The notes beneath the pieces were generated by a model. The model searched no databases. It worked only from the letters and a program-made list of their open reading frames with translations, and was not told where the DNA came from. From Bacteroidales bacterium (lineage in GTDB: Bacteria; Bacteroidota; Bacteroidia; Bacteroidales; P3): a stretch of 59,297 nt of DNA. A program made the position numbers and the translations under genes. Location of the stretch: positions 1 through 59,297 of the forward strand of contig JAFWZP010000051.1 of NCBI GenBank assembly GCA_017522255.1. Direction: 5' to 3'. Below are positions 44,685 to 54,052 of the stretch, in pieces (position 1 is the stretch's first letter; every line of letters begins with the position of its first letter).

Positions 44685-46841
44685 ATGAATAATATGAGTT
44701 TACGCAAGAGTATTACACTGCTTGCCATATATATGATTATGTTTGCTAATATAGGTTATACCCAATATATAGCCGAAGGTTGGCAATGGATGAAAGAGTT
44801 TCAGGGAGCGGAATTAGATAAAGAATATAACTCCATTAAGCAAGTGGTTATGGATAGTGCCGGAGATTATTATATATTGGGTACCACAGGCTATGGGGGC
44901 GATATAGATGATATTGCATTATATCCTGAGGATCATCTTCCGTATAATCCATACATTGAGGGTGGTATATTTTTTGCAAAGATAGACGGATATAGCGGAG
45001 ATGTGCAATGGGTGAAAAAACTAAAACATCATGGTGCTGATATTTCATTTTTTCTGGCAAGTATATTGTATAATAAAGGGAAAATATATCTTTGGGCACA
45101 AGTAGGATTGGTTAGAAGTCAAGGAATAAGTCCGGCTTCTTATTTTTATTATTTGGATACTGCGTATTATTTAGGTAATGGTGTTTATACAGGAAATTAT
45201 GATCATAATCCTTTTCCGTTTAATAAGGTGAATAGATATTTTGATGCGGTTGTAACCTTCGATTTGGAAGGCAATAAAATAGACGAGCATTTTTTATGCC
45301 TTATTCATAGAGATAGTGTTGCTATAGATAATGCAGTTCGTTCAGATAGCGTCGTTGTAAATCCACTCCTCTATATAACAAATCCTTTAGGTGGAAAATT
45401 GGCGCATATAGATAATGATGGCAATATGTATGTATATACTCAAAGTTGTTATGCTTACGATGAAGTTTTAGGTAGATATAATATAGAAACGGATACCACA
45501 TTGCCATTCAAAATATATGTGGACGACACCATGGCATACGAATTTAAAACCCAAGAATATTTTGGTAGCGAAACCTGTGGTGGAGCTTTTAAAAATATCT
45601 TTTTATGGAAGTTTTCGCCCGATTTAAGACCGTTATGGCCGGAGCCTAAACCTCTTATAAAATATGTGGATAGCTGCACCGATGATTTTAGATTTCAGCA
45701 GACTTTGGGTAATATTCTTTTTGTTGATGAATCGTCTACAGCCTATGATAATTCAATGTACTTTCATTGGTTTCCATGTGGTTCTCCTACTAATGCTGAA
45801 GAACAGACATATCCGATGTATGTATATTTTGATTCGGTAAACCGTATAAAAATAGAAAATTATGGAGATTCTCGAATTGCCGGAGCAATAATTAAGGTGG
45901 ATACATCGGGCAATATAGAGTGGGTTAGCAAAGATAAATATTTAGTTCCCAAAACAGAACAAGTTGCTCATATGTTTAGAAGTACTGAGTACATGAAAGA
46001 TAGTGTAATATATGTAATACAAACAGTTGCAGCCTCATCGGTAGATAATACAGTTTATTTAGATGAAGAGCATCAATATCAACTGCCCAAGTGTTATGAT
46101 TTAACCGATAATTATAGCGACATGATGTTTTATAAAAAGATAAGTCGTCGCACCGGCGAATATCTTGGAAGTGGTACTATATGTCCAAAGGGAACAAGCG
46201 GATTTGAGTATGTTTTTATGACAGATCTTTTTGAGGTAAACGATACTCTATATGGCTTTGCCTCGTATATAAAAAATGATTTCGAAAACACGGGTACTTT
46301 AAGTTCAGAGCTTGTGCATTGGGATAAAGATAATAACTTTTTGGGTGCTGTGGATACCATAGCCACTTTTGGCGAAACCAAAGAGAGTTTTTACCCTTAT
46401 GTTTTTTCCACCGGCGATGGTAGAGTGTTGGTATATGGTAATAAATCGGTAGCATACAGCCAAGCACCTATATACTTTAACGATACTATACATCTGCATT
46501 TTACACCGGAGTCGAAGGGCTACTTTGGTATGCTTTACGATTCTATGTTTGTTCAACGTACACCTATGGAGGAAGAGGACGACGACACCATATCAACACA
46601 TAGCCCACTGCTGTTGCATCCCGACGTGAAGATATATCCCAATCCTGCAGTGTCGTATATATATGTAGAGCTCCCCGATAATATCACCTACCATAAAGCA
46701 GAGCTATGGAGTGCGAGTGGAGCACTACTGCAAACCACCACCGAGCGTGTGCTTAACCTTCACAACCTCTCGCCCGGCACCTACTACATAAGAGTGTACA
46801 CCCCCGAAGGCATAGGAACACAAAAGATAATAAAGATGTAG
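44685..46841 (+). CDS. T9SS-secreted protein with propeller-like repeats
   Basis: A 718-residue protein. The signal peptide spans about 1-27 (ending NIGYTQ). The body has recurring stretches such as MDSAGDYYILGTTGYGGDIDD, FFAKIDGYSGDVQWVKKL and IDNDGNMYVYTQS, which resemble the SBBP/beta-propeller type found in secreted Bacteroidota proteins. A short acidic linker (EEEDDDTIS) precedes the type-A sorting domain (about 648-718, KIYPNPAVSYIYVELPDN). It is the second gene of the two-cargo operon, 15 bases after the first. The function is unknown. Its terminator hairpin is almost the same as that after the leucine-rich-repeat gene. Confidence 0.85.
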   Translation: MNNMSLRKSITLLAIYMIMFANIGYTQYIAEGWQWMKEFQGAELDKEYNSIKQVVMDSAGDYYILGTTGYGGDIDDIALYPEDHLPYNPYIEGGIFFAKIDGYSGDVQWVKKLKHHGADISFFLASILYNKGKIYLWAQVGLVRSQGISPASYFYYLDTAYYLGNGVYTGNYDHNPFPFNKVNRYFDAVVTFDLEGNKIDEHFLCLIHRDSVAIDNAVRSDSVVVNPLLYITNPLGGKLAHIDNDGNMYVYTQSCYAYDEVLGRYNIETDTTLPFKIYVDDTMAYEFKTQEYFGSETCGGAFKNIFLWKFSPDLRPLWPEPKPLIKYVDSCTDDFRFQQTLGNILFVDESSTAYDNSMYFHWFPCGSPTNAEEQTYPMYVYFDSVNRIKIENYGDSRIAGAIIKVDTSGNIEWVSKDKYLVPKTEQVAHMFRSTEYMKDSVIYVIQTVAASSVDNTVYLDEEHQYQLPKCYDLTDNYSDMMFYKKISRRTGEYLGSGTICPKGTSGFEYVFMTDLFEVNDTLYGFASYIKNDFENTGTLSSELVHWDKDNNFLGAVDTIATFGETKESFYPYVFSTGDGRVLVYGNKSVAYSQAPIYFNDTIHLHFTPESKGYFGMLYDSMFVQRTPMEEEDDDTISTHSPLLLHPDVKIYPNPAVSYIYVELPDNITYHKAELWSASGALLQTTTERVLNLHNLSPGTYYIRVYTPEGIGTQKIIKM

Positions 46842-46881
46842 CACAAAACGGATAGACGAAGTTTAGATATATGTATTATGG

Positions 46882-46935
46882 CATTATCCCATATATGTTA
46901 TTGGTGTAGTATATATGGGATAATGTGTTTTTGGG
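46882..46935 (+). terminator. Terminator of the cargo operon (shared hairpin type)
   Basis: CATTATCCCATATAT pairs with ATATATGGGATAATG around a 14-base loop, then GTGTTTTTGGG. It differs from the hairpin at 17628 at only a few positions, including in the loop. Confidence 0.8.
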
Positions 46936-46947
46936 TATAATATTGTG

Positions 46948-46999
46948 CAACCGTAGAGACGCGCCGTGGCACGTCTCTTGTGATGCGTCTCTACGGTTG
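46948..46999. repeat. GAGACG-family palindromic repeat
   Basis: CAACCGTAGAGACGC and GCGTCTCTACGGTTG form a perfect 15-bp inverted repeat around 22 bases. The inner part repeats GAGACGCGCCGTGGCACGTCTC seen at 39046. Nothing else of note lies before the recX promoter region. Confidence 0.85.
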
Positions 47000-47078
47000 C
47001 GTCTCTTGTGCCATGTTATATTGGTTGTGGTTGGAGTCTTGTAGGCATAAATCTTTCTGCGAAAAAATATTCATTCTT

Positions 47079-47113
47079 TTTGTTACTAATGTGTATAAAA
47101 AGTTGTATCTTTG
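47079..47113 (+). promoter_or_regulatory. Putative promoter of recX
   Basis: TATCTTTG (47106-47113) fits the -7 consensus. TTTG at 47079-47082 gives a rather long 23-base spacer, so the -33 box is less certain. Confidence 0.5.
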
Positions 47114-47193
47114 CACGTGTTAATGATATTGCTTTGGATAGATAAAAACATTTGAACGATAGTGTACTACACATTGTCGGTGCGTTATGTATT

Positions 47194-47670
47194 ATGGACG
47201 AAAAACTATCTTTGTATTTGGAAAAGGCACAACGCTATTGCTCGTTGGGTGAACAATGTGTGCATTCTGTTAGCAAAAAGATGAAAGAATGGGGAGTGGA
47301 AACCAACGAGGCTGAATATATAATAGGCGAACTTATAGTGGGTGGTTATTTGAATGAGGAGCGTTATGCCAAGGCTTTTGCTCGTGGAAAGTTTAAGATG
47401 CTGAAGTGGGGACGAAAGAAGATAGTGTATCATTTGAAGATGAATAATATTTCGCCGGCAAATATAAAGATAGCATTGCAAGAGATAGACGAAGATATGT
47501 ATGACGAAGTATTGGGAACATTGCTGCTAAACAAATGGAACGAAACCAAAGGAAACGTATTTTCCCGAAAGGGCAAGGTGATGAGTTATCTTGCTGCCAA
47601 GGGCTATGAAACGGATTTGATATTGAATAAACTAAACGAAATAGTAAATAATAAAAATACAAAACAATGA
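47194..47670 (+). CDS. recX: Regulatory protein RecX
   Basis: A 158-residue modulator of the RecA filament, made of three-helix repeats. AQRYCSLGEQCVHSVSKKMKEWGV is the first repeat, followed by GGYLNEERYAKAFARGKFKMLKWG and IVYHLKMNNISPANI, the RecX hallmark. The ATG at 47194 (MDEKLSLYLEKAQ) fits the usual N-terminus. The frame stays open back to a TTG at 47152, which is less likely. No recA is adjacent. Its stop overlaps the ATG of the DUF3078 gene by four bases (ATGA), so the two are translationally coupled. Confidence 0.85.
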   Translation: MDEKLSLYLEKAQRYCSLGEQCVHSVSKKMKEWGVETNEAEYIIGELIVGGYLNEERYAKAFARGKFKMLKWGRKKIVYHLKMNNISPANIKIALQEIDEDMYDEVLGTLLLNKWNETKGNVFSRKGKVMSYLAAKGYETDLILNKLNEIVNNKNTKQ

Positions 47671-48614
47671 GAAATAAAAAAATATTAGCAGCCTTGTTGT
47701 TGCTGTTTTTTGGAATGGCGGTGTATGCCAACGATATTAATATAGCCGACACTGCACAAAGTGCCAAACAAGACACTGTGGTGCCTAAGGTTAGTAATTG
47801 GAAAACCACATCGTTGCCTACACTTAAGTTTTCGCAATACTATTACGACAATTGGGCTTCGGACGGCTACACTCAGGTGGCTTTCACCATAGGATATATA
47901 GGCACATACACCTATACCAAGCCTAATTATATATGGGATTCGCGAGTGGATTTGGCTTTTGGTTTCTTAAAGATAGACATGAATGCCGATAAAATATTCG
48001 ACGATTCTAAATATCTAAGAAAGAGTGATGATAAGATGGACTTTACGTCTACCTTTTCGTGGAAAATGAAGAGCAATTGGAATTGTAATGCATCTGTCAA
48101 TTTTAAATCGCAGTTTTATGATAGCTATAAATTCTATGCCGATCCCGAACAAGAGCCCACTTTGATGTCAACACTTTTTGCTCCTGCATATATGATAACC
48201 TCGTTGGGTTTTGAATATAAGAAAGAGTATTGGAATGCATCGTTCTCGTTTATAACCGGCAAGAATACCTTTGTGTTAGACAATCGTATCAATCCGGCCG
48301 ACTATGGTGTACTCGAAGGTCGCTCGTATATGGGTTGGGGTTCGTATGTGCGTTTCTATTTCAAGAAAGATCTTTGGAAAAATATAAACCTATACACACG
48401 TTTGGAGTTATTTTGGGAATATCAAAAAGAACTCCTAACTCAAACCGATGTCAACTGGGAAACCACTGTGGAATTTAAAGTAAACTCGTGGCTGTCGGCA
48501 TTTGCCAGTTTGAATTTGATATATGATGCCGACTATTCGTTGGCGCGTCAGTTGTATCAACGTTCGGGAATACAAATAAACTTAGATTGGATAAACAATA
48601 TAAGAAAACATTAA
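47667..48614 (+). CDS. DUF3078 outer-membrane-type protein
   Basis: A 315-residue protein with a signal peptide (about 1-22, ending GMAVYA). Its beta-rich body matches DUF3078: the conserved start FSQYYYDNWASDGYTQVAF, then FKIDMNADKIF-like turns and many alternating strands (YNANVNFKSQF type). It is probably an outer-membrane barrel; function is unknown. Overlap with recX by four bases is odd, since the products act in different compartments. A strong terminator follows. Confidence 0.85.
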   Translation: MRNKKILAALLLLFFGMAVYANDINIADTAQSAKQDTVVPKVSNWKTTSLPTLKFSQYYYDNWASDGYTQVAFTIGYIGTYTYTKPNYIWDSRVDLAFGFLKIDMNADKIFDDSKYLRKSDDKMDFTSTFSWKMKSNWNCNASVNFKSQFYDSYKFYADPEQEPTLMSTLFAPAYMITSLGFEYKKEYWNASFSFITGKNTFVLDNRINPADYGVLEGRSYMGWGSYVRFYFKKDLWKNINLYTRLELFWEYQKELLTQTDVNWETTVEFKVNSWLSAFASLNLIYDADYSLARQLYQRSGIQINLDWINNIRKH

Positions 48615-48626
48615 TAATGCTGATGC

Positions 48627-48684
48627 AAAATAGGGCAAAAATGGATAAGATTTAGAGTAATAATAGTCGTTTTTGCCCTATTTT
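48627..48684 (+). terminator. Terminator after the DUF3078 gene
   Basis: AAAATAGGGCAAAAA pairs perfectly with TTTTTGCCCTATTTT across a 28-base loop. The outer GC pair and T-rich 3' side fit a terminator, although the loop is long. Confidence 0.75.
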
Positions 48685-48772
48685 ATGCGAGAAAATACAA
48701 AAAATATTGATGAGATATATCTTAGATAACGAGAGTGTTAAACTTAAGAGTCTAAAAAATGTTTGCAATAGG

Positions 48773-48804
48773 CTTGTGTAGAATAAAAAAAATGTGTACT
48801 TTTG
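48773..48804 (+). promoter_or_regulatory. Promoter of tRNA-Pro
   Basis: CTTG (48773-48776), 20 bases, TACTTTTG (48797-48804), followed by CAAAC. The predicted start is a few bases before the tRNA 5' end. Confidence 0.65.
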
Positions 48805-48817
48805 CAAACTGAAAAAT

Positions 48818-48891
48818 CGGGGTGTGGCGCAGTTGGCTAGCGCACTTGCATGGGGTGCAAGGGGTCGAAAGTTCGAGTCTTTTCACCCCGA
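48818..48891 (+). tRNA. tRNA-Pro (anticodon GGG)
   Basis: The 74-base cloverleaf has acceptor stem CGGGGTG/CACCCCG with discriminator A. The D arm contains AGTTGGCTAGC, and the anticodon stem is CTTGC/GCAAG with loop ATGGGGT. This gives anticodon GGG, which reads CCC and CCU, as in E. coli proL. The T arm is GAAAG-TTCGAGT-CTTTT with one G-U pair. The 3' CCA is not encoded. A frame starting inside it at 48850 is not a real recG start. Confidence 0.95.
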
Positions 48892-48927
48892 CTTTTTTAT
48901 ATATACGTATGTGTTTTAAGGAAATCG

Positions 48928-51030
48928 ATGGAATTATTTTTGGATACTAAAATAGAATACCTAAAAGGTGTAGGTCCTTCACGAGCTGTATTGTTGCAAC
49001 GCGAGTTGGGAATATTCACTTTCCGGGATTTGTTGGTGTATTATCCTTTCAGATATGTCGACCGAACTCATTTTGTAAGCATACGCAATGTGTGTGATAC
49101 TAATAACTATATAGTAACCAAAGGTTATATAACACGCCTCGAACTTATAGGCACCGGGCGTACACAACGTTTGGCAGCAACTCTTACCGACGAAACCGGG
49201 AGTATGGAACTGGTGTGGTTTCAAGGGTTGAAATGGATAAAAGATGCATTAAAACCTAATGTAGAATACATGGTGATGGGCAAGCCTAACTTTTTTAATG
49301 GCAAGTATTCTATATCGCATCCCGAAGTGGAGGTGTTGCGAAACAATGTCGATGATGCCATTAAGCAAACTTTTATGCCCGTATATTCTTCTACCGAGAA
49401 GTTGAAAGCTGCAGGTTTGGCATCAAAAGGAATATCAAAGTTGGTGTATACCTTGCTAAAAGAGGCTGAGGGTAGAATAGCCGAAACTCTTCCTATATAT
49501 ATACTACAAAATAATAGATTGATGAAAAGGGAAGACGCTTTGCTATCGATACATTTTCCCGAAAACAACGAATTGTTGCAGCAGGCTATATATAGATTGA
49601 AGTTTGAGGAATTGTTCTTTTTACAGTTAGACTATCAGTATTCCAAAAAGAAACGGAAGGAAAGTACACAAGGGTTTGTATTCTCTAAGATAGGAGAAAG
49701 CTTTAATACCTTCTACACTACATGTTTGCCTTTTGAACTTACCAATGCCCAAAAACGTGTGGTAAGAGAGATACGCAACGATGTGAAAACCGGCATGCAG
49801 ATGAATAGATTGCTACAAGGCGATGTTGGTAGTGGCAAAACGTTGGTGGCTTTGCTATGTATGCTTATGGCGAAAGACAATGGCTTTCAAGCCTGCATGA
49901 TGGCACCAACAGAAATATTGGCAACGCAGCACTTTGCCGGTATTACCAAATTCTTGGCTTCGATGGATGTGAAGGTGGCTTTGCTTACCGGTTCCACCAA
50001 GTTGTCTGACAAACGTAAGATAAAAGAGCAACTGCTAAATGGCGATATAGATATACTTATAGGTACTCATGCTTTGATAGAAGATGATGTGAAGTTTGCT
50101 AATTTGGGTTTTGTAGTTATAGATGAGCAGCATCGTTTTGGAGTGGAACAGCGTGCAAAGATGTGGACCAAAAATCATATACCGCCACATATACTGGTAA
50201 TGACTGCCACACCCATTCCTCGTACTTTGGCGATGACGTTTTATGGCGATCTGGATTGTTCGGTAATAGACGAATTGCCACCGGGACGTAAACCGATAAA
50301 GACTGTGCATCAATACGACACCGACCGTCTTAAAGTGTTTTCTTTTATGGAAAAACAGATAGCATTGGGTAGGCAGGTGTATGTGGTGTATCCTTTGATA
50401 AAAGAATCGGAAAAGTTGGATTTGAAAGACCTGATGGACGGCTATGAAAGTATTTCGAGGCGTTTTCCATTGCCACAATATCAGATAAGTATAGTGCATG
50501 GGCAGATGAAAGCGGCAGATAAGGATTATGAGATGGATAGGTTTAAGCAGGGTATAACCAATATAATGGTGTCCACCACTGTGATAGAAGTTGGTGTAGA
50601 TGTGCCTAATGCTACTGTGATGATAATAGAAAATGCCGAGCGTTTTGGTTTGGCACAATTGCATCAATTGAGAGGCAGAGTAGGACGAGGTGGTGAGCAG
50701 TCGTATTGTATATTAATGACATCCGACAAACTGACCTATGTGGGGCGTGAACGTATATCTACAATGGTGCGAAGCAACGATGGTTTTGAGATATCGGAAG
50801 CCGATTTAAAACTTCGAGGTCCCGGCGATTTACAAGGTTTGCAACAAAGTGGTGTGGTGCATCTAAAGATGGCAGACATAGTGAAAGACGAGTCGCTTAT
50901 ACGTTTGACAAGAGATATAGTAGCGGATATTTTGCACGACGATCAGGAATTGAAAAAGATAGATAACGCACCCATACGACTGTATTTGCAAAGTAGAAAA
51001 AAAGAACAAAATTGGAGCAAAATATCATAA
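48928..51030 (+). CDS. recG: ATP-dependent DNA helicase RecG
   Basis: A 700-residue superfamily-2 helicase that remodels stalled forks and Holliday junctions. The N-terminal wedge/OB domain (about 1-250) includes YLKGVGPSRAVLLQ. The helicase core has Walker A GDVGSGKTLVA (about 297-307) and motif II DEQHRFGVEQR, the RecG-type DEQH. It also has motif III TATPIPRTLA and motif VI QLRGRVGRGG. The length is normal for RecG. The ATG at 48928 (MELFLDTKIEYL) is chosen; the frame extends upstream only because it runs into the tRNA-Pro gene. No promoter of its own was seen, so it may be read through from the tRNA. Confidence 0.95.
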   Translation: MELFLDTKIEYLKGVGPSRAVLLQRELGIFTFRDLLVYYPFRYVDRTHFVSIRNVCDTNNYIVTKGYITRLELIGTGRTQRLAATLTDETGSMELVWFQGLKWIKDALKPNVEYMVMGKPNFFNGKYSISHPEVEVLRNNVDDAIKQTFMPVYSSTEKLKAAGLASKGISKLVYTLLKEAEGRIAETLPIYILQNNRLMKREDALLSIHFPENNELLQQAIYRLKFEELFFLQLDYQYSKKKRKESTQGFVFSKIGESFNTFYTTCLPFELTNAQKRVVREIRNDVKTGMQMNRLLQGDVGSGKTLVALLCMLMAKDNGFQACMMAPTEILATQHFAGITKFLASMDVKVALLTGSTKLSDKRKIKEQLLNGDIDILIGTHALIEDDVKFANLGFVVIDEQHRFGVEQRAKMWTKNHIPPHILVMTATPIPRTLAMTFYGDLDCSVIDELPPGRKPIKTVHQYDTDRLKVFSFMEKQIALGRQVYVVYPLIKESEKLDLKDLMDGYESISRRFPLPQYQISIVHGQMKAADKDYEMDRFKQGITNIMVSTTVIEVGVDVPNATVMIIENAERFGLAQLHQLRGRVGRGGEQSYCILMTSDKLTYVGRERISTMVRSNDGFEISEADLKLRGPGDLQGLQQSGVVHLKMADIVKDESLIRLTRDIVADILHDDQELKKIDNAPIRLYLQSRKKEQNWSKIS

Positions 51031-51182
51031 AAGGTAAGTGCCAAAAACACAAAAACAGAACAGAATTATAATTGTTATGGGTATATCGGGTGTGAATTAT
51101 GAAATATGCACTCCAATAATTGTAACATTATTAGGATATTATAGATGTTGAAAAATAAATTAATAATAAAAAGGGAAATAAC

Positions 51183-51213
51183 TTGTAGAATATTCTAAAT
51201 AGTTGTACCTTTG
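51183..51213 (+). promoter_or_regulatory. Promoter of the DUF4290-murA operon
   Basis: CTTG with TTG at 51183-51185, 20 bases, TACCTTTG (51206-51213). It rules out the TTG at 51211 as a start codon and supports the ATG at 51238. Confidence 0.7.
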
Positions 51214-51237
51214 CATGTTGAAAAACCAATAGAAAGA

Positions 51238-51918
51238 ATGGAATATAATACACAGAGAAAAAAGCTTAAAATTACCGATTACGGGCGTAATGTATGCAAA
51301 CTTATAGAATTTGCAAAGACAATAGAGAATAGAGAAAAACGTAATCAGGTAGCAAATATAATAATAAATGTAATGTCGCAAGTGAATCCTAACGCCCAAG
51401 ACAATATAGATTATAAGCATAAACTATGGGATCATTTGATGATATTATCGAATTATGAATTAGACGTTGATTGTCCTTACGAAATAAATAAGGAAAATAC
51501 AGTACAGTTTACTCCCAAACCTTTGAAGTATAAAAATCATAGAATAAAATATCGTCATTATGGCAAGTTTATGGAAGATATGATAAACAAGGCTATAGAA
51601 TATCCCGAAGGCGAAGAGAAAGAATATTTGACAGAATTGATAGCTCATCATTTAAAGAAATCGTATCTTACATGGAATAGAGATACAGTAAATGATGAAT
51701 TGATATACGAGCAGATGGATGCGATATCGGGTGGTAAACTAAAAGTGAGTGAAGATTTTAAATTGTTGCAAACCAAGGATTATTTAGAACAACCGGTAAA
51801 GATGGCTGTAACATCGCCCAATAGTCAGGCTAAGCCGAAGAAGAAAAACAATGCTGCCAAAAATAAGGTGAAAAACAAAAACAAGCGTTCGCAACAAAAG
51901 AAGTCTTCCGGTAAATAA
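51238..51918 (+). CDS. DUF4290 protein
   Basis: A 226-residue cytoplasmic protein specific to Bacteroidota, function unknown. The N-terminal conserved part starts MEYNTQRKKLKITDYGRN, with VNPNAQDNIDYKHKLWDHL and EHHLKKSYLTWNRD-like helices. A short lysine/asparagine-rich tail (from about 190) resembles a nucleic-acid-binding extension. It is the first gene of a seven-gene run leading with murA; its adjacency to murA suggests an envelope or growth link, but this is inference. Confidence 0.85.
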   Translation: MEYNTQRKKLKITDYGRNVCKLIEFAKTIENREKRNQVANIIINVMSQVNPNAQDNIDYKHKLWDHLMILSNYELDVDCPYEINKENTVQFTPKPLKYKNHRIKYRHYGKFMEDMINKAIEYPEGEEKEYLTELIAHHLKKSYLTWNRDTVNDELIYEQMDAISGGKLKVSEDFKLLQTKDYLEQPVKMAVTSPNSQAKPKKKNNAAKNKVKNKNKRSQQKKSSGK

Positions 51919-51955
51919 AACAATATAGATGACAAACCTTTAAAACATATCAATT

Positions 51956-53257
51956 ATGAGTTCATTCGAGATAGTAGGAGGCAATCGATTGCATGGAGAG
52001 ATTGTTCCACAAGGTGCCAAAAATGAAGCATTGCAAGTAATATGTGCTACATTGCTTACATCCGAAAAAGTGGTTATAGAGAATATTCCAAACATTAGAG
52101 ATGTAAATAAACTTATCGAACTGCTTGAACTTTTAAATGTAAAGGTTGATAAATTGTCGGACGATACTTATCAGTTTCAGGCAGACAATGTTGATTTGGC
52201 AATGATGAAGACCAAAGAGTTTTCGCAACAAGCCACTGCATTGCGTGGGTCGATAATGATAGTAGGTCCTATGTTGGCTCGCTTTGGCAGTGCTCTAATA
52301 CCTCAACCCGGCGGCGACAAAATAGGTCGTAGAAGGTTGGATACACACTTCTTTGGTTTTGAAAAATTAGGTGCTGAAGTAGAGTTTCAGAAAGATAAAT
52401 ATACCGTATGCGCCGATAAACTTGTGGGAGATTATATGCTCTTAGACGAGGCTTCGGTAACAGGTACGGCTAATATAGTGATGGCTTCGGTGTTTGCCGA
52501 GGGTGTTACCACTATAATGAATGCAGCTTGCGAACCATATATATATCAGCTATGTGGTATGCTTAACAAAATGGGTGCCAAAATATCAGGCATCGGTTCC
52601 AATTTGCTTACTATAGAAGGAGTGTCGATATTGGGAGGCTGTACACATCGTTTGCTACCCGATATGATAGAAGTGGGTAGTTTTATTGGATTAGCGGCTA
52701 TGACACGATCCGAGATCACTATAAAAAATGTGGAACATAAGCATTTGGGATTGATACCGCAAGTGTTTAAACGTTTGGGTGTGGATATATGGCAACACAA
52801 CGATGATATAGTGGTGCCTAAACAAGATCATTATACCATCGACCATTTTATGGACGGTTCGATAATGACAATATCCGATGCTCCATGGCCGGGATTTACT
52901 CCCGACCTTATAAGTATAGCATTAGTGGTGGCTATTCAGGCCAAAGGCAGTGTGCTTATTCATCAAAAGATGTTCGAAAGCCGTTTGTTTTTCGTTGATA
53001 AGTTGATTGACATGGGAGCACAAATAATACTTTGCGACCCTCACCGTGCAACGGTTATTGGTATGAATCACGAGCATCCATTGCGTGGAGTAAGAATGAC
53101 ATCGCCCGATATTAGAGCCGGTGTGGCTTTGCTTATAGCTGCATTGTCGGCACAAGGTAAGAGCAGAATCGACAATATAGAACAGATAGATAGAGGTTAT
53201 CAGAATATCGATGAACGATTGAGAAAACTTGGAGCCGATATAAAGAGAATAGATTAA
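51956..53257 (+). CDS. murA: UDP-N-acetylglucosamine 1-carboxyvinyltransferase MurA
   Basis: MurA transfers enolpyruvate from PEP to UDP-GlcNAc, the first committed step of peptidoglycan synthesis. The 433-residue protein has the catalytic lysine in QGAKNEAL (K22). The EPSP-synthase fold has the loop PQPGGDKIGRRRLDTH. In E. coli this loop reads GGC-TIG with Cys115, the target of fosfomycin; here the position is Asp121 (codon at 52316-52318). Asp at this site keeps activity and is known to give fosfomycin insensitivity in other bacteria. The gene is 37 bases after DUF4290 and belongs to the same operon. Confidence 0.96.
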   Translation: MSSFEIVGGNRLHGEIVPQGAKNEALQVICATLLTSEKVVIENIPNIRDVNKLIELLELLNVKVDKLSDDTYQFQADNVDLAMMKTKEFSQQATALRGSIMIVGPMLARFGSALIPQPGGDKIGRRRLDTHFFGFEKLGAEVEFQKDKYTVCADKLVGDYMLLDEASVTGTANIVMASVFAEGVTTIMNAACEPYIYQLCGMLNKMGAKISGIGSNLLTIEGVSILGGCTHRLLPDMIEVGSFIGLAAMTRSEITIKNVEHKHLGLIPQVFKRLGVDIWQHNDDIVVPKQDHYTIDHFMDGSIMTISDAPWPGFTPDLISIALVVAIQAKGSVLIHQKMFESRLFFVDKLIDMGAQIILCDPHRATVIGMNHEHPLRGVRMTSPDIRAGVALLIAALSAQGKSRIDNIEQIDRGYQNIDERLRKLGADIKRID

Positions 53258-53313
53258 TAATATTTCTTACATATACAAACTATATAAAAAACTACTATTA
53301 CACTATATATACT

Positions 53314-54048
53314 ATGTTGTTTGGATTGTTTACTAAGAAAGAAGAAAAAATATTGTCGCGGATAGGCGTAGACATTCACTCTCATTTGATACCCGGAATC
53401 GATGATGGTGCTAAGGATTATGAAACGTCGCTCTCATGTATACGTGAGATAGCACGACAAGGTGTGCAGAAAATATATGTAACTCCGCATTTTCAAACTC
53501 GTCGTTTTAAGAATGATGAAGATGATGTAAGACTCCGTTTTGAGGAGTTGAAAGCCAAAGTGGCAGACGCTAAGATAGATGTGGATATGCAGTTGGCCGG
53601 CGAATATTTGATAGACGATGGTTTTAGATCCAGAATGCAATCGGATAAAAAGTTCCTTACTATAAACGATAAATATTTGTTGGTGGAGTTCTCTTTCAAT
53701 CAGTCGATGATGGGTATTGAAGAATTGTTTTTCGACCTTCAGATGATGGGATACGAAGTTATATTGGCACATCCCGAACGCTACCCTTATTTCGATGTCG
53801 ATTCTGATTTGCTGAATAAACTTAAAGAACAAGGCGTTTATTTCCAATCTAATATATTGTCGTTTGGAGGCTTTTATGGCAAAGATGTTATGAAAAGATC
53901 TTACCAGTATGTGGAAAAAGGTTGGATAGACTTTTTGGGAACAGATATGCATAATATAAAATATCGTGATGCTTTATCAGATATATGCAATATCTCAAAG
54001 TTTCAAAAGATGATGAGAAAACAAATATTTTTAAATAATCAATTATAA
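53314..54048 (+). CDS. PHP-family tyrosine phosphatase (CpsB/YwqE type)
   Basis: A 244-residue metal-dependent phosphatase of the PHP superfamily. The metal motif HSH lies at residues 22-24 in DIHSHLIPGIDDGAKD. Further metal residues are in TPHFQ, GEYL, LAHPERY and GTDMHN. CpsB/YwqE enzymes dephosphorylate bacterial tyrosine kinases controlling capsule or exopolysaccharide, but no kinase gene is adjacent here. The gene lies 56 bases after murA and only 4 bases before purB. Confidence 0.9.
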   Translation: MLFGLFTKKEEKILSRIGVDIHSHLIPGIDDGAKDYETSLSCIREIARQGVQKIYVTPHFQTRRFKNDEDDVRLRFEELKAKVADAKIDVDMQLAGEYLIDDGFRSRMQSDKKFLTINDKYLLVEFSFNQSMMGIEELFFDLQMMGYEVILAHPERYPYFDVDSDLLNKLKEQGVYFQSNILSFGGFYGKDVMKRSYQYVEKGWIDFLGTDMHNIKYRDALSDICNISKFQKMMRKQIFLNNQL

Positions 54049-54052
54049 TAGT

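Noticed and set aside
48850-48927. Earlier start for recG
   Set aside because: It would begin inside the tRNA-Pro gene; MELFLDTKIEYL at 48928 is the family-like N-terminus.
51211-51237. TTG start for the DUF4290 gene
   Set aside because: The TTG is the end of the -7 box TACCTTTG, so it is unlikely to be transcribed.
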